A stretch of 64,000 nt of DNA, taken from assembly GCF_026262505.1 (NCBI RefSeq), contig NC_067208.1:17307962-17371961 (forward strand). The letters run 5' to 3'. Shown here in pieces: positions 9,649-17,686 of the stretch. Made by a program: the position numbers and the translations under genes. The stretch comes from Trichomonas vaginalis G3 (taxonomy: Eukaryota > Parabasalia > Trichomonadida > Trichomonadidae). The notes under the pieces were generated by a model, which was given only the letters and a program-made list of their open reading frames with translations, did no database searches and was not told the DNA's origin. Positions within the stretch are counted from its first letter, which is position 1. Every line of letters starts with the position of its first letter.

Positions 9649-11790
9649 TTAATAGTAATTGGAGGTTCTAAGTGCACGATTAATTGGAACAGAATCAGAT
9701 ACATGCTTTGTCTTTCCATTTCCTATTTTAATCAAATAATCTATCTTAACACTTTTTGGATTGAATTCAACAACAGATCCATTATGCCATTCACCTTTGT
9801 TGTCAAAGAAACCTGCTTTTTGTCCTTTCTCACTTGGCCTAATTATCTGAATCTGATGGAGTTTGATTGGTCCGTAATTTGTAGAATTAGAAAGTGGCAT
9901 TTCGAATGTTGTATCGACAATTTGATATGATATAATCACATCATTTTCTATATTATTAATAAGAATGTTCTTTCCAATATATGGCACAGCAGCGATAACT
10001 CCTTTATAAACTTTTTCGTGGTTGAAAACTGTTTCAGCTGTTCCCTTTTTCTCTATATCATAAATATATTCGCGTTTTGTCAACTCCTTCTTCTCAGGTT
10101 GATCGAAATTGATTGAAGATAATACACTGCTTGTGCTTGTTGTCGGAGGACTTTTAGATCTCGATGAATACTCTCTATCATTTGAATATTTCCTATCATA
10201 TGAATAGTCTCTGTCGTGTGGATGTGAATAGTCTCTATCATATGGTCTTTCATGTCTACGGTAGGAATCGTGATTGTAATCGTATTCTTCGTCATCGGAA
10301 TAACTCCTTCTCGATCTGTGATGATGATGGTGGTGTCTGTCATCATAATCATCATCGTATCGGCGTGAAGAAGAATAATCGTTGTATCTTGGTGGCGGAC
10401 GAGGAGAATCGTCATTTCTACTGTATGATCTCGGTGGAAATTCTTCATCTCTACGCGGCGGTGGTGGCGGCGGCGGAGGTGGACTGCGTCTGTAATCTGA
10501 ATATCTTGAATCTGGTCTCGGGGGTGGGCGATCATATCCCGGTGGTGGAGGTGGAGGATAGTTCGAATCATCTGGTCGTGGATACGAATTCTGGGGAGGA
10601 GGAGGTCCGGAATGGCGTGAATTTCCATTGTAATTCATTGGTGGGCCAAAATCATTATAGTTGTCTCTGGGATCTCTAAACCGACGATCTGGATAATCTG
10701 GTTCACTCGGATTAGGAGCAGACGACATTCTTTGCATTGGTGGATGCGGCGGGCCAGAAGATGGAGGATAATTTGGTGGATTTCGTTGCATGTATCCTGG
10801 GCCTGAATTTGGATTGAAAATAGGATTAGGGCCACGATTATTATTTGGATATTGATTTTGAGGATTGTTTGGACCCATATTGTAATTAGGACCTGAATTT
10901 TGCATGGAATTTGGAGGTGGAATGTAATTCTGGTTCGAATTTTGTCTTGAATTTGTATTTGGAGAATTCTGTCCAGGAGCGCTTGTATTTGCAACAACTG
11001 TTCCTTCCATAGTTTTCACAAATTTCCATCTGGTTCCATAATCACTCAGCGGCAGTAACTCTGGGCGATCATTTTCGGTTAAAATGCAAACATCACCTGA
11101 TTTCATAACAAAAAGTACATGATATTCTTGTGTATTTTGCATTTTAACCATACCAACGGAATATTTTTGGCTATTTGCTGTAAAATCGTAGATATTATAT
11201 GAATCATACCAATCGTACCCTTGATTTGAAAAGCAAAACACTTTTCCATCATATGGGTGTAATGCTGTAGCTCGTATGAATGTTTCCTTTGAATATATTA
11301 ACAAATTATCTCCTGGAATTATTCTTTTCTCATTAACATCATAGCAGATTAACTTATCGGTTGCGATTTGGAATTCATCGTCACTATTTAATTCTTCATG
11401 ATGTTGATTGATAGTATAAATTTGTGGTTTGTTATCGATTGAAATAAAAACGCCAACAGAGTTTGTTTTAGGAACATAAATTAGATCTCCAATTTTTGGT
11501 CGTAGCGTTAAATTTAGCACTGGTCGGGGCATTTTAGTATTATCCATTGCTTGTGTGTATGGATCTGTTTCTGTTAACACGGTTTTATATTCTCTATAGC
11601 AACTATATTCAGGATATTTTGGAATTTCATCTTCTGGAATGAAAGTGAAATCATCCCTATTTCCAGAATGATAAGCATCCAAATATTGAAACTGGAGTCT
11701 TCCTTCTGGGTCTAAACTGACTATCTTTGCATACTTATCTTTATTCAATCGTATGAAATCGCCTTCTTTAAAAACAACATTACTGCTCAT
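9649..11790 (-). CDS. KOW/Tudor-like protein with Pro- and Arg/Asp/Tyr-rich middle
   Basis: 713 residues from the ATG at 11790 (MSSNVVFKEGDFIRLNKDKY). Residues ~1-280 hold several short beta-rich modules of the type KEGDFIRLNKDKYAKIVSLD, KIGDLIYVPKTNSVGVFISI and IPGDNLLIYSKETFIRATAL, resembling KOW/SH3-like barrels. Residues ~290-460 are N/P/Q/G-rich, then polyproline. Residues ~460-560 are R/D/Y/S-rich with six consecutive histidines and RS pairs, as in RNA-processing factors. The last ~130 residues return to a folded region with another KOW-like motif (KAGFFDNKGEWHNGSVVEF). A nuclear RNA-binding or transcription-elongation role is plausible but inferred. The family is not recognised. Confidence 0.85.
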   Translation of the reverse strand: MSSNVVFKEGDFIRLNKDKYAKIVSLDPEGRLQFQYLDAYHSGNRDDFTFIPEDEIPKYPEYSCYREYKTVLTETDPYTQAMDNTKMPRPVLNLTLRPKIGDLIYVPKTNSVGVFISIDNKPQIYTINQHHEELNSDDEFQIATDKLICYDVNEKRIIPGDNLLIYSKETFIRATALHPYDGKVFCFSNQGYDWYDSYNIYDFTANSQKYSVGMVKMQNTQEYHVLFVMKSGDVCILTENDRPELLPLSDYGTRWKFVKTMEGTVVANTSAPGQNSPNTNSRQNSNQNYIPPPNSMQNSGPNYNMGPNNPQNQYPNNNRGPNPIFNPNSGPGYMQRNPPNYPPSSGPPHPPMQRMSSAPNPSEPDYPDRRFRDPRDNYNDFGPPMNYNGNSRHSGPPPPQNSYPRPDDSNYPPPPPPGYDRPPPRPDSRYSDYRRSPPPPPPPPPRRDEEFPPRSYSRNDDSPRPPPRYNDYSSSRRYDDDYDDRHHHHHHRSRRSYSDDEEYDYNHDSYRRHERPYDRDYSHPHDRDYSYDRKYSNDREYSSRSKSPPTTSTSSVLSSINFDQPEKKELTKREYIYDIEKKGTAETVFNHEKVYKGVIAAVPYIGKNILINNIENDVIISYQIVDTTFEMPLSNSTNYGPIKLHQIQIIRPSEKGQKAGFFDNKGEWHNGSVVEFNPKSVKIDYLIKIGNGKTKHVSDSVPINRALRTSNYY

Positions 11791-12522
11791 TGTCACTTTT
11801 ATAGCTTTGAGGATTCTATTTGAAGTCAATCAAGCCTCTCAATTACGCTTCAGTTTACATAATTATGTTTTTTGCACATTTTATGGTATATTCTATAAAT
11901 AACACATCACCAAATCAAATCAAGAGAATTGAAGATTTCAAGCAAAGAAATCAAATATAATCCAAGTAATAAGTATCACGTATTTACTGGATAATAATTC
12001 AAATTACAAGTATATTTTAAATATAATAAACTAGAAGTGTTCATTTGATTATCAAATTGTTCCAAATGAAATTGCTAACAAATTAATTTTGATCCTAATA
12101 TATCTATTCGATCCATATTGTTATCATATCCAATAATTTGTAGAATTATATAATCAGTTATTGATTGGTTGATCTCATCAACAATTTATAATCATTCGAT
12201 GGAATCTTGTAGTTTCCATTAAAGTTGGTCATCAATCTGGCATAATCATATGTTAATTCCAGATTAATAGTTAAAAATAAATTGGAATTCTATGAGCTTA
12301 AAGTAATTTTCCAAGAAAACGCGACTTTCCATGAAAACTGCTTGTATATGGTATATATTAACTTGATAAATCCTCCATGCTCTCTTTATTTGAATTTTTG
12401 AATAGGTGACTGGAATTTTCAAAATTTTAAAATTTAAAATAAACATCTGAATCTTATGCACTTGCCAAAATTCTTTCTATCGTAATTTCTCTCAAATTGA
12501 GATAAACCCATCAGAAAATAAA
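11791..12522. other. Divergent intergenic region, no gene seen
   Basis: AT-rich spacer between divergent genes (KOW-like on minus, HAD on plus). It should hold both promoters. A 65-codon minus frame at 12264-12461 has no recognisable content. Confidence 0.4.
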
Positions 12523-13215
12523 ATGAGCAAAGTTTTCATCTCATTTGACGTTGATGGAACTGTTGTCAACTTTACGACAAGCGTAAATGTTCACAAACAA
12601 GCATTTTCTAATGCTGTTGAGGAGGTAATTGCTCCTGTCGGCGATATTGAAGAGTTTTTAGGATATTCATTAGCTGGTTGGATGGACAAAAAGATCATCC
12701 ATCATATTGTTGAGAAGCTTGGCCGCGAACCAACCGAAGAAATAATAAATGAAATAGGAAAGCGCACAGAACAAAACTTTATCAAAATGTTTACAGTCAT
12801 TCCAGAGGTTCCAAAAGGAATTAAGCAAATCCTTAGTGAATTAAGTAAGATGCCAAATGTTACCATCGGACTTGCAAGTGGAAATTTGCAAGAGATTGCT
12901 TAGAAGAAACTTTCAAATGCAGGATTAATAGAATACTTCCCAGACAGAATCGGAGGATTTGGCGGATTTGTATGGGAAAGAGTAGAAGCACTCAAACTTG
13001 CACGTGAAAACGCAGAAAAATTACGTGGATACAAATTTGATAAATGGTTCCATGTTGGAGATATGCCGAATGATGTTGATGCTGCACTCGCTGCAGGCGC
13101 AACAGCAGTAGCTGTTAAAACAGGACATCCTGGCGACCATCCTTATCCATCACCTTCCTACATATTCAATAACCTCGAAGAAGGCCATGATGAATTCATG
13201 AAACTTATTCAATAA
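12523..13215 (+). pseudogene. HAD-superfamily phosphatase with in-frame TAG
   Basis: The frame 12523-13215 would give about 230 residues with one TAG at 12901-12903 (GNLQEIA-stop-KKLSNAG). Haloacid-dehalogenase motifs are in order: motif I FDVDGTVVNF, motif II GLASGN, a helix-forming cap between them, and motif IV HVGDMPNDVDAALAAGA, then the usual ATAVAVKTG. The layout resembles phosphoglycolate phosphatase-type hydrolases. The stop falls after motif II, so the truncated product lacks motifs III and IV and should be inactive. CAG or AAG to TAG is a one-base change, and everything downstream is undecayed, so the break is very recent, polymorphic, an assembly error or suppressed. Confidence 0.8.
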
Positions 13216-14057
13216 GAAATTTACAATTTTATTACTAAATTATCTTATATTGATTCTATAATTGTAAATTGCTATAATTAATGGATAAAAAGGGCAGCTT
13301 TAAATAAAATTATAATTAAACAGATGATGTATATAATGAATTAAAAAAATTTACAAAAAATAAGATACCCTAAAAATCCGACAATTGAAAAATTTTCATG
13401 ACCCCCTCCCCAGGGTTCAAAAATAGCATATTTTTCACCCTAGAAACATGATGAGCAGATATTCAAAAACTAATATCAGCACAATGATGCTGCATGCCTA
13501 GATAGTATATTATACAAATATGGGTCAAATCTGAGAGGGTCGATCATGATTATATAACATATTTAGAATTTCATTATCTCATCATCAGAGCTATATCTCT
13601 CTGTCAAAACTTGCCATTCATATATATGTACATGTTACTTTATATTCATGATACCAAAATAGAAAAAGCTTTTTTCACTTAAATCTGATAGCAACGTAAA
13701 TAAGACTCATTGTTGAAATACTGATATTTTCTTATTTGACCTATACAGAAACTTTTAATATAGATTTTATAGAATACTACCAAAATTAGATATAATATTT
13801 AATAAAAGTTTTATGTTTAAATTTCCAATGCAATCATCTTGTATAGACCATCAATATAAATATTTGATGCTCTAATATATGAGATATAAAGTGATGCAGA
13901 ATGAATTTGCAAGATTAACATATTTCCTTGCAGTCCTTAAATTGGAGTATGGATTGAATATGGTAGATGCATTTATGTTAGTGTAATTAAGAGAAATGAG
14001 TATAACGTGTAATTATAAAACAATTTAAAAATGAATGAAGAAAATATTAGGCATTAT
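13216..14057. other. Intergenic, no gene seen
   Basis: AT-rich spacer between the HAD gene and the fold-back element. A C-rich patch (ATGACCCCCTCCCCAGGG) lies near 13400 and a partly complementary patch near 13535, too diverged to call a repeat. Confidence 0.4.
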
Positions 14058-14301
14058 GCACTCCTGTCGGTCTGCATGTGTCATTCTGGGAGACATTGCC
14101 TATGCATGTCTCCCAGAATGGCAGACTCTTCCGCATTCATAACTTGAATGCGGAAGTTTGACCGACAAGAGTGCATTGTGCACTCCTGTCGGTCTGCATG
14201 TGTCATTCTGGGAGACATTGCCTATGCATGTCTCCCAGAATGGCAGACTCTTCCGCATTCATAACTTGAATGCGGAAGTTTGACCGACAAGAGTGCATGA
14301 T
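14058..14301 (+). repeat. 122-bp hairpin repeat, family A, two units
   Basis: Units start at 14058 and 14180. Each has a 15-bp outer stem (GCACTCCTGTCGGTC at 14058-14072 with 14160-14174, one mismatch), a 15-bp hairpin (CATTCTGGGAGACAT at 14082 with ATGTCTCCCAGAATG at 14106) and an 11-bp hairpin (CTTCCGCATTC at 14128 with GAATGCGGAAG at 14146, 7-nt loop). The unit can therefore fold as a three-way junction. Reverse-complement copies fill 15361-15563. Confidence 0.9.
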
Positions 14302-15360
14302 GCACTCCATTTTGTCCTATCCTCTAACTAACAAAAACCAACCCTTACATAAAATTTGTAAATTCTGATTTTCACTTAATAATATTTATTTTTAATTTTT
14401 TGTGCTTTATATAACTTATTTTTTCTACTACACTATTTTACAGACTCTACATAGCTATCCCCACATATAAACCTGTGGCAATAACACATATATACTCCCT
14501 TCATATTCTGATCTCATGACATATTATCGCAAAAACTATAATTATACAACACACCTCATAAAGTCTCATTTTACCCCTATCTAAGCGTTCAAAACTTATT
14601 TTCCCCGCGTAATCTGATTCTTCTGGCTCCGCTGATTCGATTTCTGCTGTCAGATCGTGAAAATATGCATCACATAATGAGATAAACCCAAATTACTTAA
14701 CTTAATATTTTACTTAAAATTTCTCTTCAAGTTCATACTTCATCTTTTTTTGAAAATTCGATTTTTTCAAAAAAATATATGAATTCAAAAGTGCAGATTA
14801 TATCTAGTCATTACCCAACATTGATTTTGTATTTTAGTTTTTGAGATAATCATTTTATTATACGTATTATTCAGAAAATTAAATATATTTGTGAGGGAAA
14901 ACGGAAGATATAATAAATATTTCCATAGCGAGGAATAGGAAATTTTAAGTAAAATATTAAGTTAAGTAATTTGGGTTTATCTCATTATGTGATGCATATT
15001 TTCACGATCTGACAGCAGAAATCGAATCAGCGGAGCCAGAAGAATCAGATTACGCGGGGAAAATAAGTTTTGAACGCTTAGATAGGGGTAAAATGAGACT
15101 TTATGAGGTGTGTTGTATAATTATAGTTTTTGCGATAATATGTCATGAGATCAGAATATGAAGGGAGTATATATGTGTTATTGCCACAGGTTTATATGTG
15201 GGGATAGCTATGTAGAGTCTGTAAAATAGTGTAGTAGAAAAAATAAGTTATATAAAGCACAAAAAATTAAAAATAAATATTATTAAGTGAAAATCAGAAT
15301 TTACAAATTTTATGTAAGGGTTGGTTTTTGTTAGTTAGAGGATAGGACAAAATGGAGTGC

Positions 15361-15563
15361 ATCATGCACTCTTGTCGGTCAAACTTCCGCATTCAAGTTA
15401 TGAATGCGGAAGAGTCTGCCATTCTGGGAGACATGCATAGGCAATGTCTCCCAGAATGACACATGCAGACCGACAGGAGTGCACAATGCACTCTTGTCGG
15501 TCAAACTTCCGCATTCAAGTTATGAATGCGGAAGAGTCTGCCATTCTGGGAGACATTGCCTAT
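15361..15563 (-). repeat. 122-bp hairpin repeat, family A, right arm
   Basis: One complete and one truncated unit in opposite orientation to those at 14058. The last unit stops inside the long hairpin, whose loop reads TTGCCTATG, the left-arm orientation, instead of the expected inverted order. The loop was flipped where the element ends. Confidence 0.85.
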
Positions 15564-15702
15564 GGTATAACTTCTATTTCTGCTTTCTGGGTATTGTTTT
15601 TTGTTGTGATGCTTTTCTTCTCTTGCCTTTTATGTCCTGGAGCAATGATGAACATTTCAAAATTTGAGAAAATTTTTGTGTCATACACTATTGGAAATTG
15701 AT
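15564..15702 (+). pseudogene. 3' fragment of a membrane-protein gene
   Basis: Directly after the fold-back element an open frame ends at TGA 15700-15702. It encodes a strongly hydrophobic stretch (SAFWVLFFVVMLFFSCLLC) and a short tail (KFEKIFVSYTIGN). One transmembrane helix plus a short cytoplasmic tail is how trichomonad surface proteins end. No matching 5' part is visible left of the element, so this is a truncated remnant, or chance. Confidence 0.35.
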
Positions 15703-15782
15703 GGTATATCTAGCAACATCATCCTAAATATCTTATAAATTTTAATTTATTTTTCATTTATTTTTTAGTTTTTGGATATCTG

Positions 15783-17195
15783 ATGAATGAATATAAGGAA
15801 GATGAAGATACAGGTATTCCAAATCTTCCAAAAAATGACAAGATTTTCCATTTAAAAGACGTCAACTACAATCTCTATACGAATCCACAAGAAATTAAAG
15901 AAGGATTTTTTGAATTTTCAATAAATTTTAGCAATATCTTTGATTTTGATGGAACATTTTACATCCTTCTTTTGAAGGATCGAGAAGATCAAAGTGCAGC
16001 TATCAAAGACTTGTCTTTTTTTACAGATAATATTGGTATCATTACTTTTCAGAATTTCTTAGAAGCTGATATTTTTAAGTACATAGTAGCGATGTTTACG
16101 CAAACAGAAGGCTTTGAATTAGAATTCGGACACATTTTTTTAAATCTATCAAAAAATAAGAATCCGCCAACATTAGAACCTTTCGTTACTGATCTGTGTA
16201 ACATAATTTTGAATCTAAATGAAATGTTTTTACCTGAATATATTTATGCAATAAATAACTATTTTCAAGACGATGTTCAATTCAGAATAGTAATTCATAA
16301 TCTTCTTACAGTCTTTGTGGCTGAAAAATTAGCACAAAAACCTACACCATCATATGTTAATCAAATTTTAACTTATTTTCAGAATTTATTTTACTTCAGC
16401 TTTGTTGAAGTTGATGTAGATGAAAACGAAACTCCTCTTTTGATAAATTTTGAAGACCAAATTGTTCATTTAGTTGCAGATTATGTGACCGAAAGAATTA
16501 AATGCGAAAGTTCAGATTTATATCCACCAATTCTTGCAATTCTAGCTCACAAAGGTGAAATCGCTGAATATTTGATATCAATTGGAATAGAAAGTCAAAT
16601 TTTAGATTTATTATCAAATCATGATTCTCGAATCTCAGAAAATATATATTTGTTAGCTGAAAAACTGATAAAATGGAGGATTGAGAATCATCAAACTTCG
16701 AGAATCGTAATCAATGAAAAATTTTATATGATAATGCAAAAAGACATATTAGGAGAGAAACAGGATATTTACATTCCAACTATATGCAATATCATATATG
16801 ATTTGATCGTTGAATATGGAGATATTCTCTATGATTATCTAATTGAACCTTTTGTTCAAATGTTGAATACGGTATCTTATCAAGGATTGATTCCAATACT
16901 TTATGTTTTATGCGAATATATCATTATTGCCCCTCTTGATTACAGATTAAAAGTTTGCACCCCAGATTTCTTTGATCGCCTCAGTTCCTCAATAGACGAG
17001 GCTATGCCAACGTCTGTTGAAAAGATTTCGTCAATGATCTTGGCTTTAATTGAAGATCCAAATGATACCGAAAGGCCATTTGATGATATTATAAAAGAAT
17101 CAGGGATATATGAAGAAATATCTGACTATTTTGAAAGTAGTGACGAAGAACTTCCGATTACATCTCATTTACTTGATATTTTGGTAATCGAATAA
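15783..17195 (+). CDS. Armadillo-fold protein, family copy 1
   Basis: 470 residues from the ATG at 15783. After an acidic N-terminus (MNEYKEDEDTGIPNLPKND) the chain is all-helical with paired amphipathic helices of ARM/HEAT type (for example ILAILAHKGEIAEYLISIGI). The C-terminal ~60 residues (SSMILALIED ... EEISDYFESSDEE) match the end of the gene at 35951-37276 (SSMILSAIEK ... DIISDYSESDSD), so the two are paralogs. I know of no assigned function for this trichomonad family; ARM folds generally bind proteins. It starts 80 bp after the membrane-protein fragment. Confidence 0.85.
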   Translation: MNEYKEDEDTGIPNLPKNDKIFHLKDVNYNLYTNPQEIKEGFFEFSINFSNIFDFDGTFYILLLKDREDQSAAIKDLSFFTDNIGIITFQNFLEADIFKYIVAMFTQTEGFELEFGHIFLNLSKNKNPPTLEPFVTDLCNIILNLNEMFLPEYIYAINNYFQDDVQFRIVIHNLLTVFVAEKLAQKPTPSYVNQILTYFQNLFYFSFVEVDVDENETPLLINFEDQIVHLVADYVTERIKCESSDLYPPILAILAHKGEIAEYLISIGIESQILDLLSNHDSRISENIYLLAEKLIKWRIENHQTSRIVINEKFYMIMQKDILGEKQDIYIPTICNIIYDLIVEYGDILYDYLIEPFVQMLNTVSYQGLIPILYVLCEYIIIAPLDYRLKVCTPDFFDRLSSSIDEAMPTSVEKISSMILALIEDPNDTERPFDDIIKESGIYEEISDYFESSDEELPITSHLLDILVIE

Positions 17196-17686
17196 TATAT
17201 CTACTTTTTGTTTCATTTTGAATGAATTTTTATTACCATTACTCATATATAAAGTGTTTGTTTACATCTAAGAAAGTATCATTAAGTATTTTTCACAAAG
17301 CACAAATTTTAAAATAACTATGCTAAAATGGATCAAATTCTATGTCTTGTTTTGTTATGTTTGATTACATTTATCTCTAGGTACGATTATTTTATTTCAT
17401 CGCATTTATTCAAATTTATGAAGAAATCATTAATCAATGAGGTCAATATTTAGGAGTATAAAAACATCACGTTCATGGTGTTATTTCCAAATTATATTAG
17501 CTTATTAATTGGAATGTTTTAATACAAACTTATAAGAATAGCTATTACTTCCTTCAAGAACTGACCGCATTGATTGCCAGGCTCGAGTGAATGTCGCAGC
17601 ATGAAAGTATGGGATATGAGAGTCACCTAGATTTTGACACACAGATTAGAAATTATTTTGACAAAAAACGAGAAAAGTGACATCTC
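17196..17686. other. Intergenic with one tiny hydrophobic ORF
   Basis: Spacer between two plus-strand genes. ATG 17328 to TAG 17453 encodes 41 residues (MDQILCLVLLCLITFISRY and a basic tail), which looks like a signal sequence cut off from its protein. I cannot tell a short gene from a relic. Confidence 0.3.

Larger units (their letters stand above)
14058..15563. mobile_element. Fold-back element with ~625-bp identical arms
   Basis: The left arm (14058-14723) and right arm (14939-15563) are inverted copies around a 215-bp centre. Paired positions sum to 29662 throughout with no indel that I can find, and I saw no mismatch. The outer part of each arm is made of 122-bp repeat units (two full units on the left, one full and one partial on the right); the inner ~420 bp is unique AT-rich sequence. 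No transposase frame is present. The plan, long inverted repeats with tandem repeats at the outer ends, recalls Drosophila FB elements, but sequence kinship is not implied. Arm identity means a recent origin or gene conversion. Confidence 0.85.

Noticed and set aside
10080-10997. Open frames on both strands inside the low-complexity gene (182, 171 and 120 codons)
   Set aside because: They are shadows of the Pro/Arg/Asp-rich repeats of the 9649-11790 gene; their composition (His/Asp/Ile/Met runs) is that of frame-shifted low complexity.
13380-13550. C-rich/G-rich patches as terminal inverted repeats
   Set aside because: They match only over a few short blocks and no clear ends or target duplication are seen.
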